From the NCBI RefSeq assembly GCF_014109725.1, contig NZ_CP058554.1, positions 310,001 through 374,000 of the forward strand: 64,000 nucleotides of DNA, given 5' to 3'. The DNA is from Comamonas piscis. Lineage in GTDB: Bacteria; Pseudomonadota; Gammaproteobacteria; Burkholderiales; Burkholderiaceae_C. The translations under genes and the position numbers were made by a program. The notes below the pieces were generated by a model. That model searched no databases. It worked only from the letters and a program-made list of their open reading frames with translations, and had not been told where the DNA came from. This document shows, one piece after another, positions 42,500 to 51,203 of the stretch. Every line of letters begins with the position of its first letter. Within the stretch, counting starts at the first letter, position 1.

Positions 42500-43111
42500 T
42501 CAAGCTTCCAGCACCGGATACAGCGACAGCACCAGCAGCGCTGCCATGCACCAGTTGAAGCGCTGCAGCGCCTGGGGCGTGCGCAGCGCCCGGCCCACTG
42601 CGCTGCCAAACAAGGTCCAGACACTGACGCTGGGGTAGTTCACGAGGCCCAGCACCAGCGCGGCGAGCAGCAGGTTGGCGGCATAGCCATCGCGCGGGGT
42701 ATAGGTGGCCACAATGCCGATGGCCATGATCCAGGCCTTGGGGTTGACCCACTGGAACGCAGCGGCCTGCCAAAAGCCAAAGGGCTGCGCACCCGCCTGA
42801 CCAGCACCCGCCTGGCCCGAGCGGGCGATCTTCCAGGCCAGCCACAGCAGGTAGGCCGCACCCAGGTACTTGAGCCAGGTGTAGAGGCGCGGCTCGCGCT
42901 CAAAGGCCACCCCTAACCCCAGGCCGACCAGCAGCAGCATCGCTACCACCCCCAGGCTGATACCCAGCATATGCGGCACTGTGCGGCGGTAGCCAAAGCT
43001 GGCGCCCGATGCCGTCAGCATCACATTGTTGGGGCCTGGCGTGACCGAACTGACAAAGGCAAACAAGGCCAGGGGCAACACAAAGGCGAAGGTTTCGGGC
43101 AGAACGGACAT
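42500..43111 (-). CDS. LysE/RhtB-family amino acid exporter
   Basis: A 203-residue, six-helix exporter. The family signature VTPGPNNVMLTASGASFGYR is at about 23-42, and WLKYLGAAYLLWLAWKIAR is the third helix. These proteins expel amino acids such as lysine, threonine, homoserine or leucine. It is divergent from a MocR-type regulator gene, with a perfect GTACCGGTAC palindrome in the 109-bp gap; that regulator probably controls it. The exported amino acid is unknown. Confidence 0.9.
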   Translation of the reverse strand: MSVLPETFAFVLPLALFAFVSSVTPGPNNVMLTASGASFGYRRTVPHMLGISLGVVAMLLLVGLGLGVAFEREPRLYTWLKYLGAAYLLWLAWKIARSGQAGAGQAGAQPFGFWQAAAFQWVNPKAWIMAIGIVATYTPRDGYAANLLLAALVLGLVNYPSVSVWTLFGSAVGRALRTPQALQRFNWCMAALLVLSLYPVLEA

Positions 43112-43174
43112 GGCAACTTGCGAAAAAAGGAGAAAAGAAAAGCTGTTGCCATGCTAACGCTGCGATGCAGTACA

Positions 43175-43184
43175 GTACCGGTAC
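43175..43184. promoter_or_regulatory. GTACCGGTAC palindrome between lysE-type and mocR-type genes
   Basis: A perfect 10-bp palindrome extended on the left by TACA to TACAGTACCGGTACA. MocR/PdxR regulators are known to bind such dyads in divergent gaps. It sits 37 bp before the regulator ATG and 64 bp before the exporter ATG. Confidence 0.55.
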
Positions 43185-43220
43185 ACTTTACCTAGCCACT
43201 TCAAGAATTGGCCTGCTCTT

Positions 43221-44729
43221 ATGACCCAGCCACTTTCGCCAACCGCCAATAACGCCGCCTTGACCCCTGACGCGCCCCCGTCGGCGGCGGCCGCCTGGGG
43301 ATGGCAGCCAGTACGCACCGGCAGCGCATCGCTGGTCGAGCAACTGGTGGCCCATTTCAGTGACCGCATCCGCAACCACGGGCTGCGCGCGGGCATGCGC
43401 CTGCCATCGGTGCGGGCGCTGGCCGAGCAGGCAGGGGTGAGCCGTGACACCGTTGTGCAGGCCTATGACCGGCTGGCCGCGCAAGGCCTGGTGCAATCAC
43501 GCCGAGGCGCAGGGTTTTTTGTTTGTGCCCAGCGCGTGCTGGCCGAGGCGGCCGCCACGCCAGCGGCCAGCCTGGCCCAGGGCGCCGCATTCGATACCTC
43601 GTACCTGCTGCGCGGCATCTTCCGCGAGGATGCCGATGGCTCTGGCCATACCGGCAGTGCCGGCTGCCTGCCCGCCAGCTGGATGGACGAGGGCCTTATC
43701 AGCGGGGCATTGCGTGCCATCTTGAAGCAGGGCCTGCGGGCAGAGCGCAGCCTGCTGGGCTATGGCCTGCCTCAGGGCCTGGCGCCGTTGCGCCGCCAGA
43801 TCGCATCGACCCTGCAAGCGCAGGAAGTGCCGGCCCACCCCGAAACCCAGCTGATGACGGTAAGCGGCGTCACCCACGGGCTGGACCTGATCGTGCGCTG
43901 CTTTCTGCAGCCAGGCGATACCGTGCTGGTCGAGGACCCGGGCTGGTTCCTGATCTTTGGCCGCCTCAACACCATGGGGGTCAATGTGGTGGGGGTGCCG
44001 CGCCTGCCTGGCGGCCCCGATGTGCAGGCGCTGCAGGCACTGGCCGCGCAGCACCAGCCCAAGCTCTTCATCCTGAACACGGCGGTTCACAACCCTACCG
44101 GGCTGAGCCTGTCGGCCGGTGTGGCCCATGAGGTGCTGCGCATTGCCGAGCAGCATGATTTTTTGCTAGTCGAGGACGACACCTATTCCGAGTACCTGGG
44201 CAATATGCCCTTGCGCCTGGCGGCGATGGACCGGCTGCAGCGCGTGCTGCTGGTGGGGGGTTATTCCAAAACGCTGTCAGGTGGCTTGCGCGTGGGCTAT
44301 GTGGCGGCGCGGCCCGAGTTCATCCACCTGCTGACCGATCTGAAGCTGCTCGGCGGCCTGACCTCCGCCCTGCCCAGCGAGCAGATCGTGCACCGCATCC
44401 TGGCCGATGGAAGCTACCGCAAGCATGTTGACCGGCTGCGCGAGCGGGTCGACAAGGCGCGCCACCGCTGCCTGCGCCAACTCGAAACGCTGGGCTGCCA
44501 TGCCGTGCATGAGCCCGTTGCTGGCACCTTCGCCTGGGTGGACTGCGGCATGGATTCGGAACTGCTGGCGCGCCAGGCTTCCGAACATGGCCTGCTGCTG
44601 GCGCCCGGCGTGCTGTTTTCGCCGCGCCAGGCGCCGTCCAGCCTGCTGCGCATCTCTGTCGCAATGGCCGAGCAACCGGCCGCCTGGAAGACGCTTGCCT
44701 GGCTGCTGGAACGCCACCGGGGCGCATGA
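43221..44729 (+). CDS. MocR/PdxR-type regulator (GntR helix-turn-helix fused to aminotransferase domain)
   Basis: A 502-residue fusion. The GntR-type winged helix spans about residues 35-105 (GLRAGMRLPSVRALAEQAG and TVVQAYDRLAAQGLVQSR). A class I aminotransferase domain with PLP site VGGYSKTLSGGLRVGYVA (Lys about 351) follows from about 145. PLP or an amino acid-PLP adduct acts as effector in this family. It is divergent from the LysE-type exporter, a common pairing in which the regulator controls amino acid export. Not located near pdx genes, so a PdxR role is less likely. Confidence 0.9.
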   Translation: MTQPLSPTANNAALTPDAPPSAAAAWGWQPVRTGSASLVEQLVAHFSDRIRNHGLRAGMRLPSVRALAEQAGVSRDTVVQAYDRLAAQGLVQSRRGAGFFVCAQRVLAEAAATPAASLAQGAAFDTSYLLRGIFREDADGSGHTGSAGCLPASWMDEGLISGALRAILKQGLRAERSLLGYGLPQGLAPLRRQIASTLQAQEVPAHPETQLMTVSGVTHGLDLIVRCFLQPGDTVLVEDPGWFLIFGRLNTMGVNVVGVPRLPGGPDVQALQALAAQHQPKLFILNTAVHNPTGLSLSAGVAHEVLRIAEQHDFLLVEDDTYSEYLGNMPLRLAAMDRLQRVLLVGGYSKTLSGGLRVGYVAARPEFIHLLTDLKLLGGLTSALPSEQIVHRILADGSYRKHVDRLRERVDKARHRCLRQLETLGCHAVHEPVAGTFAWVDCGMDSELLARQASEHGLLLAPGVLFSPRQAPSSLLRISVAMAEQPAAWKTLAWLLERHRGA

Positions 44730-44751
44730 AGAGGCTGCGTCTGCTCAGCGA

Positions 44752-45951
44752 TCAGGCCAGATCGACCTGCATGCCAACGGCGCGCAGCTTGTCCACCACC
44801 TCGTCAATATGCGCCTTGCTGCGGGTCTGCAGCACGATGTCGATCTCGGTGTTTTGCGCGGCCAGCTTGGTGAAGGCGCGCTGGTGGTGTACCTCTTCGA
44901 TATTGGCGCCTGCCTCGGCCACGATGGCGGTGATGCGCGCGAGCATGCCGGGGACATCGCGCGAACTGATGCGCAGCCGCGCCAGCCGGCCCGAGCGCAC
45001 CATGCCGCGCTGGATGATGGAAGCCAGCAGCAAAGGATCGATATTGCCGCCCGACAGCACCAGGCCGACCTTCTGGCCGGCAAAGCGCTCGGGGTAGCGC
45101 AACAAGGCCGCCAGGCCCACTGAGCCCGCGCCCTCAACCAACGTCTTTTCAATCTCCAGCAGCATCAGCACCGCCTGCTCGATATCGCTCTCTTCGACCA
45201 GCACCAGGTCATCAACGGTACGGGCCACGATCTCGCGGGTGATCATGCCGGCGGTCGCCACGGCGATGCCTTCGGCCATCGTCGATACGCCGACGGGCAG
45301 ATCCTGGTGCCGCACTGCATTGAGCATGCTGGGGAAGCGCGAGGTCTGCACGCCCACCACCTGGATGCCGGGCTTGACCGCCTTGGCGGCGGTGGCCATG
45401 CCGGCAATCAGCCCACCGCCGCCGACGGCGATCAGCAAGGTGTCCAGGTCGGGCTGGTCTTCCAGCATCTCCAGCGCCAGGGTGCCCTGGCCGGCGGCGA
45501 TATCGGCATCGTCAAAGGGGTGGACAAACACCAGCTTCTGGTCCTCGGCCATCGCATAGGCGTGGATGCGCGCTTCTTCCAGGGTATCGCCATGCAGCAC
45601 CACTTCGGCACCAAAGCTGCGCGTGCGCTCGACCTTGACGCCCGGCGTGAAGCGCGGCATCACGATCACCGCCCGCACCCCCAGCTGCTGCGCATGGTAG
45701 GCCACGCCCTGGGCGTGGTTGCCAGCGCTCATCGCAATCACGCCCCGTGCGCGCTGCTCGTCGCTTAGCTGCATCAGCTTGTTGCAGGCACCGCGCTCCT
45801 TGAAGGCCGCCGTGAACTGCAGGTTCTCGAACTTGAGGTAGACCTTGGCGCCTACGATCTGGGACAGGGTGTGGGAGTACAGGCAGGGCGTGCGCTCGAC
45901 CTTGCCGTGGATGCGCTGGGCGGCGTCGCGGATGTCTTGGATGCTGAGCAT
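44752..45951 (-). CDS. Threonine ammonia-lyase (dehydratase) with C-terminal ACT domain
   Basis: A 399-residue fold-type II PLP enzyme converting threonine to 2-oxobutanoate and ammonia. The PLP lysine is in FTAAFKERGACNKL (about Lys52); the phosphate loop is VGGGGLIAGMA. A single ACT-like domain occupies about 325-399 (SSRDVPGMLARITAIVAEAGANIEEV). The length and single ACT suit the catabolic/short IlvA (TdcB-like) type rather than the roughly 500-residue isoleucine-sensitive form. RidA and TenA genes lie just upstream on either strand; RidA removes the reactive enamine made by this enzyme. Confidence 0.9.
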   Translation of the reverse strand: MLSIQDIRDAAQRIHGKVERTPCLYSHTLSQIVGAKVYLKFENLQFTAAFKERGACNKLMQLSDEQRARGVIAMSAGNHAQGVAYHAQQLGVRAVIVMPRFTPGVKVERTRSFGAEVVLHGDTLEEARIHAYAMAEDQKLVFVHPFDDADIAAGQGTLALEMLEDQPDLDTLLIAVGGGGLIAGMATAAKAVKPGIQVVGVQTSRFPSMLNAVRHQDLPVGVSTMAEGIAVATAGMITREIVARTVDDLVLVEESDIEQAVLMLLEIEKTLVEGAGSVGLAALLRYPERFAGQKVGLVLSGGNIDPLLLASIIQRGMVRSGRLARLRISSRDVPGMLARITAIVAEAGANIEEVHHQRAFTKLAAQNTEIDIVLQTRSKAHIDEVVDKLRAVGMQVDLA

Positions 45952-46044
45952 GGGGTGACTCGCTGAAGGGGTGGTGGGCCGCCCGGCTAGGGGCTGGCTG
46001 TGGTGATGGACTTTGTCTGGTGGTGTCGATGGCTAGCGCTGCAA

Positions 46045-46710
46045 TCAGTCGGCGCTGGGCGGCTGGTAGACATGGTCAAAAAACGCCTGCTCCAGCGCGA
46101 CAGCGCGGCTGAAATAATCGGCCGCCTCGGCCCGTGCATCGGGGTCGATGCTCTCGCCCATGCGGTCCAGCTCGGGGCGCAACCAGCCGACAAAATCACG
46201 GAAAAAGTCGTTGGCATGCAGACTGATCCATTCGGCATGCTCAAAGCGCGGTGGCAGGCTCTGGCCGGGCTGGTCAAAGCCATCCAGGTACAGGCCTTCG
46301 GCCACGCAGAGCACAGCCAGGCAGTTGGCGTATTTCTGGCTGCGCGCGGCCTGGCCCATCAGCGCCTGGAACTGCACCGTGGGCAGGTTGAGCGGCGGTG
46401 TCTCGCGCTCTTGTTGGGACACCGCCAGCGTGTCAAAGCTGCGCTGAAAATAGGTGTTCTCGTCGCTGGTGATCATCGCCGCAAACTGCGCCAGCCGCAC
46501 CCGGGGCGCAAAGCCGTCGGCGCTGGCAATGGCCGCACCCAGCAGCGCCACAAACTGGTTGATGAACTGGTAGTCCTGCACCAGGTAGCGGCGCAGCACC
46601 GCGTCATCCAGGCTACCGGCCCGCATCTCGTCAATAAAGCGGTGGTGGATGCAGGCATCCCAAACGGGCTGGTTCAGCGCTTGGAGCGCATCGGAAAAAC
46701 GGTCAGTCAT
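46045..46710 (-). CDS. TenA/THI-4/PQQC-family protein
   Basis: A 221-residue all-helical protein related to aminopyrimidine aminohydrolase TenA (thiamin salvage). Features are DYQFINQFVALLGAAIASAD (about 46-65), the conserved CVAEGLYLDGFD (about 143-154) and a C-terminal LEQAFFDHVY (family glutamate and tyrosine). The start at 46710 (MTDRF) was preferred over 46746. Whether the cysteine of LCVAEG is the catalytic one is uncertain. No thi genes are adjacent; the divergent neighbour is a ridA-like gene with a 119-bp gap. Confidence 0.82.
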   Translation of the reverse strand: MTDRFSDALQALNQPVWDACIHHRFIDEMRAGSLDDAVLRRYLVQDYQFINQFVALLGAAIASADGFAPRVRLAQFAAMITSDENTYFQRSFDTLAVSQQERETPPLNLPTVQFQALMGQAARSQKYANCLAVLCVAEGLYLDGFDQPGQSLPPRFEHAEWISLHANDFFRDFVGWLRPELDRMGESIDPDARAEAADYFSRAVALEQAFFDHVYQPPSAD

Positions 46711-46829
46711 GGTGGCGGCAGAGGCTGCAACGGCGAAGAGGGCCATTGTGCCGCAACAGCCTTGTGCCTGCGCAGCGGGCTTGTGATGCGCTATGATTTT
46801 TGCGTATCCTCAGCTACTGAAAGACCTGC

Positions 46830-47195
46830 ATGACCTCCGCCATCGATCGCCGCCATGTCGGCGCCCGCCTGTCCGAAACCGCTATCTACAACGGCACCGT
46901 GTACCTGGCTGGACAAATCCCCGAGAACAACCCCGGTGCCGATATCGTCACCCAGACGCAGGAAGTGCTGGGCCATATCGACCGCCTGCTGGGCGAGGCC
47001 GGATCGAGCAAGGCCAGCATTCTGCAGTGCCAGATCTACCTGACCGACATCAGCGAAATCGGCCAGATGAACAGCGTCTGGGACGCTTGGGTCGCCCCCG
47101 GCCACACGCCACCCCGCGCCACGGTGCAATCTACGCTGGGCAACCCCGACTACAAGATCGAAGTGGTGGTGGTCGCCGCCGTCGAAAAAGCCTGA
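46830..47195 (+). CDS. RidA/YjgF-family enamine deaminase
   Basis: A 121-residue RidA-family protein that hydrolyses enamine/imine intermediates such as 2-aminoacrylate. The C-terminal catalytic arginine is present in PPRATVQSTL (about Arg92). Other family segments are VYLAGQIPEN and ILQCQIYLTDI. The start MTSAIDRRHVG is the only good one. It is near the threonine dehydratase gene, whose products RidA detoxifies. A hairpin terminator follows. Confidence 0.88.
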   Translation: MTSAIDRRHVGARLSETAIYNGTVYLAGQIPENNPGADIVTQTQEVLGHIDRLLGEAGSSKASILQCQIYLTDISEIGQMNSVWDAWVAPGHTPPRATVQSTLGNPDYKIEVVVVAAVEKA

Positions 47196-47242
47196 TCGCC
47201 GCGCGCGGGCCCTGACCAGGGCCGCGCTGCACGCAGCATTCC

Positions 47243-47252
47243 TTGCATACAA
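47243..47252. promoter_or_regulatory. Distal TTGCATACAA copy
   Basis: TTGCATACAA is identical to the left half of the operator pair at 47367-47398 and lies 124 bp upstream of it, at the foot of the ridA terminator. Confidence 0.4.
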
Positions 47253-47285
47253 AGCCTGTCTTGCACCTTGCATGGCAGGCTTTTT
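47251..47285 (+). terminator. Terminator after the ridA-like gene
   Basis: AAAGCCTGTC pairs (one G-T) with GGCAGGCTTT around a 10-nt loop and a T-run follows. Confidence 0.75.
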
Positions 47286-47366
47286 GCTTATGTCTCCCCG
47301 TCGCACAAGTCGGTGAACGCTCACGGGTAATCCCTGTTCACGGATGGCTAGGTGCTTGGGTACATT

Positions 47367-47398
47367 TTGCATACAAGAAATTTATAACTTGTATACAA
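47367..47398. promoter_or_regulatory. Paired GntR-type operators upstream of the symporter gene
   Basis: TTGCATACAA (47367-47376) and the perfect palindrome TTGTATACAA (47389-47398) start 22 bp apart, two helical turns. The form matches operators of FadR/FCD-type GntR regulators, and such a regulator is encoded just downstream (48728). They overlap the likely promoter, so repression is inferred. Confidence 0.7.
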
Positions 47399-47415
47399 AC
47401 TCAAAAGGAATGCGT

Positions 47416-48723
47416 ATGCGTCGTTTTGTCAGATCGCTGTTCGGGCAGGTGGTGGTAGCTCTTGTCATTGGTGTCCTCATTGGGCTGCTGGCGCCGGAAT
47501 GGGCCGTCAAGCTCAAGCCCTTGGGGGATGCTTTTATCAAGCTCATCAAGATGATCATCCCGGTGCTGGTGTTCTGCGTGGTGGTGCATGGCATTGCCGG
47601 CGCGGGGGACCTCAAGCGCGTGGGCCGGGTCGGCGTCAAGGCGCTGATCTACTTTGAGGTGCTCACCACCATTGCACTGGTTTTGGGCCTGGTGCTGGCT
47701 TTTGTGTTCCAACCTGGTGCAGGCATGAACGTGGACCCGGGCAAGCTAGATGCCTCGGCCCTGAGCGCTTACGCCAGCAATGCCGACAAGCTGACCAGCG
47801 GCGGCACGGTCGACTTCCTGATGAAGCTGATCCCCACTACCGTGGTGCAGGCCTTTGCCACTGGTGATGTGCTGCAGGTACTGCTGTTTGCCGTGCTGTT
47901 TGGCTGCGGGCTGACCATGCTGGGCGAGCGCGGCGCGCCAGTCAGCCTGTTGATCGACACCATGTCGCATGTGCTGTTCAAGGTGATGGGCATCATCATC
48001 AAGCTGGCGCCACTGGGCGTGTTGGGCGCGATTGCCTTTACCGTTGGCCAGTACGGCGTGGGCTCGCTCAAGCAGCTGGGCATGCTGGTGCTGCTGTTCT
48101 ATGTGGCCGTCGCCTTCTTTGTGTTTGTGGTGCTGGGCTTTGCCATGCGCGTCTCGGGCTTCAGCCTCATCAAGCTGCTGCGCTACCTGCGTGAAGAGCT
48201 GATGGTCGTGTTCGCCACCACCTCGTCGGACAGCGTGCTGCCCCAGATCATGGCCAAGCTGCGCCACCTGGGCATCCGCGACTCCACCGTCGGCCTGGTG
48301 ATCCCCACCGGCTACTCCTTCAACCTGGATGCATTTTCGATCTACATCACCTTGGCGGCGGTCTTCATTGCGCAGGCCACCAACACGCCGATCTCGATGA
48401 CCGATCTGCTGACCATTCTTGCGATTGCACTGGTCACCTCCAAGGGCGCGCATGGTGTGCCGGGCTCGGCGATCGTGGTGCTGGCTGCTACCTTGCATGC
48501 CATCCCGGCAATACCGGCGATTGGCCTGGTGCTGGTGCTGTCGGTGGACTGGTTCATGGGCATTGCCCGCGCGCTGGGCAACCTGATCGGCAACTGCGTG
48601 GCGACCGTGGCGATTGCGTCCTGGGAAGGCGATATCGACCGTGAGCGGGCGCATAAGGTGCTCAATGGCGAGAAGCTGCCGCAAGACACGGCACAATCGG
48701 AGCTGTCCACACCCCACTCCTGA
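47416..48723 (+). CDS. Dicarboxylate/glutamate:cation symporter (DAACS family, GltP/DctA-like)
   Basis: A 435-residue sodium- or proton-coupled symporter of the GltP/DctA family. Signature segments are FATTSSDSVLPQIM (about 276-289, the HP1 serine-rich tip), GYSFNLDAFSIYITLAAVFIAQATN (TM7 with the N-x-D motif, about 308-332), and VTSKGAHGVPGSAIVVLAATL (HP2, about 348-368). The start MRRFVRSL was chosen because the AAGGA site is 7 nt upstream; the ATG at 47410 is too close. It is co-transcribed with the GntR gene 4 bp downstream. The substrate is a C4-dicarboxylate or acidic amino acid. Confidence 0.92.
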   Translation: MRRFVRSLFGQVVVALVIGVLIGLLAPEWAVKLKPLGDAFIKLIKMIIPVLVFCVVVHGIAGAGDLKRVGRVGVKALIYFEVLTTIALVLGLVLAFVFQPGAGMNVDPGKLDASALSAYASNADKLTSGGTVDFLMKLIPTTVVQAFATGDVLQVLLFAVLFGCGLTMLGERGAPVSLLIDTMSHVLFKVMGIIIKLAPLGVLGAIAFTVGQYGVGSLKQLGMLVLLFYVAVAFFVFVVLGFAMRVSGFSLIKLLRYLREELMVVFATTSSDSVLPQIMAKLRHLGIRDSTVGLVIPTGYSFNLDAFSIYITLAAVFIAQATNTPISMTDLLTILAIALVTSKGAHGVPGSAIVVLAATLHAIPAIPAIGLVLVLSVDWFMGIARALGNLIGNCVATVAIASWEGDIDRERAHKVLNGEKLPQDTAQSELSTPHS

Positions 48724-48727
48724 GCCC

Positions 48728-49414
48728 ATGACTGCTGTCAGCCCCACCACCATCGCAGAACGCGTCGTCGAAGCCATCCTCGCGCAGAAGCTGTCGCCGG
48801 GCGAACGCTTGGGAGAACAAGCGCTGGCAGACAACTTCTCGGTCAGCCGCACCTTGGTGCGTGAGGCGCTGATGCAGCTGCAGGCGCGCGGCTTTGTGCA
48901 GGTGCAGCCGCGCCGAGGCTGGTATGTGGTGCAACCCAGCGCCGAGGAGGCGCGCGATGCCTTTGCCGCCCGGCGCATCATCGAGGCCGGCATTCTGGAG
49001 ACGGCCGGCCGCCCCATGCAGCAGGTGATCCGCCAGCTGCGGCTGCATATTGACGAGGAGCAGCGCGCGATCCAGGGGGCCGATGCCGCCACCCGCGCCT
49101 TCCTGCTGGCCGATTTCCATGTCTGCCTGGCCGAGAACATGGGCCACCGCCTGCTGGCCGATACCTTGCGCGATCTGACCGCCCGCACCACCCTGGCGGC
49201 CACGCTCTACCAGTCCGACCACAACGCCGAGCAGTCCTGCGCGGACCACGCCAGCATTGTTGAAGCACTGGAGCGCGGGGATGCCGCGCAGGCCCGCGCG
49301 CTGATGCTGGCCCACATCGGCAATGTGGAAGAAGCGCTGGAGACCACGCCACCGCCCCCGGAGACCGCGCCCGGCGAGCGCCTGCGTGCCACCCTGAGCC
49401 CCGTGCAGCGCTGA
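48728..49414 (+). CDS. GntR-family regulator (FCD domain) of the symporter
   Basis: A 228-residue FadR-type regulator with an N-terminal winged helix (QKLSPGERLGEQALADNFSV and VREALMQLQARGFVQVQPRRG, about 18-65) and an all-helical FCD effector domain with the metal/ligand histidines (DFHVCLAENMGH near 130-141; DHASIVEALERGD near 175-187). It starts 4 bp after the symporter stop and its stop overlaps the next gene (TGATG). It probably binds the TTGTATACAA-type sites upstream of the symporter and responds to the transported acid. Confidence 0.9.
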   Translation: MTAVSPTTIAERVVEAILAQKLSPGERLGEQALADNFSVSRTLVREALMQLQARGFVQVQPRRGWYVVQPSAEEARDAFAARRIIEAGILETAGRPMQQVIRQLRLHIDEEQRAIQGADAATRAFLLADFHVCLAENMGHRLLADTLRDLTARTTLAATLYQSDHNAEQSCADHASIVEALERGDAAQARALMLAHIGNVEEALETTPPPPETAPGERLRATLSPVQR

Positions 49415-50040
49415 TGCCCGAGCCACGCATGCGGCCGCGCAAGAGCGGCGGGCCGGTCAAATTTCTCAAGCCCTCGCAACCCGCCAGCCCTGCCGGGCCG
49501 CTCAGGTTGTTGGGCTTCCACAAGCCCTATGGCGTTGTCAGCCAGTTCACGCCCGAGGGGCGCTGGCAAGGCCTCAAGGACTTTATCGCCGTGCCCGGCG
49601 TTTATGTAGCCGGCCGGCTCGATGGCGACAGCGAAGGCCTGCTGCTGCTGACCAATGATGGCCAACTGCAGGCCCGCATTGCCGACCCGCGCCACAAGAT
49701 GTCCAAGACCTACTGGGTGCAAGTTGAAGGCATTCCCGATGCAGCGGCCCTGCAGCAGCTGCGCGATGGCGTGGATCTGAAAGACGGCAAGACCCTGCCC
49801 GCCCAGGTGCGCATGCTCGACCCGCAGCCTGCGATGTGGCCGCGCAACCCGCCCATCCGCGTGCGCCAAAGCGTGCCCGATTGCTGGATTGAGCTCATCA
49901 TCCGCGAAGGCCGCAACCGCCAGGTGCGGCGCATGACCGCCTCCGTCGGCCACCCCACCTTGCGCCTGGTGCGCATGGCCATTGGCCCCTACACGCTCGA
50001 TGGGCTGCAGCCAGGCGCGTGGACCGATCTGGCGTTGTAA
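49414..50040 (+). CDS. 23S rRNA pseudouridine synthase (RluE/RsuA family)
   Basis: A 208-residue pseudouridine synthase of the RsuA/RluB/E/F group without an S4 domain. The catalytic aspartate is in VAGRLDGDSEGLLLLTNDG (about Asp70). Further motifs are SKTYWVQVEG and EGRNRQVRRMTASVGHPTLRLVR. The lack of the S4 domain and the small size suit RluE, which modifies U2457 of 23S rRNA. It overlaps the GntR gene by one base, so translation may be coupled although the functions look unrelated. Confidence 0.88.
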   Translation: MPEPRMRPRKSGGPVKFLKPSQPASPAGPLRLLGFHKPYGVVSQFTPEGRWQGLKDFIAVPGVYVAGRLDGDSEGLLLLTNDGQLQARIADPRHKMSKTYWVQVEGIPDAAALQQLRDGVDLKDGKTLPAQVRMLDPQPAMWPRNPPIRVRQSVPDCWIELIIREGRNRQVRRMTASVGHPTLRLVRMAIGPYTLDGLQPGAWTDLAL

Positions 50041-50243
50041 AAACCGCTGCATGGGCAGGCTGGGAGCTGTCCCGTCGCTACGGTTGTCTCCGCTGGCAGG
50101 GCGTCATGTAAGTCTTGTGCAAGAATGGCAAATCGCGCCCACCAAGCATTCACCTCCAGCTATGGTTTTGGGAGTATTGAAATCTCAGGGGCCTGCGCTG
50201 CCGTGCTGCCCCGATGCGAACAAACCGGTTCAAAGGAGACCCC

Positions 50244-50915
50244 ATGCGCCCCTTGCTCAGCCTCTGCCTTGGCCTGGCCTTTCAACTGACGCAGCCCGTT
50301 GCCCACGCACAGAACATGACCACCCTCGCCCTGCACCAAGCCGCTGCCGGCAACAACAGCCACCGCATCCAGCAACTGCTGCAAAACGGCGGCGCCAGCG
50401 CCATTGATGCGCGCGATGCCCAGGGCCGCACGCCCTTGCTGGTGGCGACCCAGAGCAACCAGGTGGCAGCGGCCAAGGCCTTGATCGAGGCCGGCGCCGA
50501 CGTGAACGCCAAGGACAACATCGAAGACAGCCCCTACCTCTATGCCGGCGCACGCGGCCACCAGGAGATCCTGCAGATGGCCCTGTCCCATGGCGCTGAC
50601 CTGCGCAGCACCAACCGCTATGGCGGCACGGCGCTGATTCCGGCGGCCGAGCGCGGCCATGTGGAGACCGTGCGCACCCTCATCAACGCCGGCGTGGACG
50701 TCAACCATGTCAACCGCCTGGGCTGGACCGCGCTGATGGAGGCCATCATCCTGAGCGACGGCGGCCCGCGCCACCAGCAGATCCTGCAACTGCTGATCGA
50801 TGCCAAGGCCGATGTGAACCTGGCCGACAAGGAAGGCGTGACGCCGCTGGCCCATGCCCGACAGCGCGGTTACAGCGCGATGGTGGAGATGCTGACGGCA
50901 GCGGGCGCGCGCTGA
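50244..50915 (+). CDS. Exported ankyrin-repeat protein
   Basis: A 223-residue protein with a signal peptide (MRPLLSLCLGLAFQLTQPVAHAQ) and about five ankyrin repeats from residue 30 on (GRTPLLVATQSNQVAAAKAL, EAGADVNAKD, GVDVNHVNRLGWTALMEAI). The AAGGAG site 5 nt before the ATG at 50244 decides the start. Periplasmic ankyrin proteins of this size are common in betaproteobacteria; some protect against catalase inhibitors or toxins, but no role can be assigned here. Confidence 0.87.
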   Translation: MRPLLSLCLGLAFQLTQPVAHAQNMTTLALHQAAAGNNSHRIQQLLQNGGASAIDARDAQGRTPLLVATQSNQVAAAKALIEAGADVNAKDNIEDSPYLYAGARGHQEILQMALSHGADLRSTNRYGGTALIPAAERGHVETVRTLINAGVDVNHVNRLGWTALMEAIILSDGGPRHQQILQLLIDAKADVNLADKEGVTPLAHARQRGYSAMVEMLTAAGAR

Positions 50916-51203
50916 TTCAACCCTCCCGCAACCGTCGAGACACGCAGAAAAACAGGGGTGGTGACCACTGCAACCACGCCTGTTTTAATGTAAGAAGATA
51001 ATAAAAATTGGCTTTTTTATAACCAATGCTATATAGTGGATCGGTTGGAGAGGTCGCGACCCCATGGGCAAGCCTCTCTTTTCCGCAGGTGGCTAGCCAA
51101 GCTAGCGCCGCGTTCCTGGCGACATTCGCCTTGTTGATCTGTAGAGCAGCAGTCAACCGAGTACCTCCAAGCTCACACAGGCGGCCAAAGCCTGTGACCC
51201 TGA

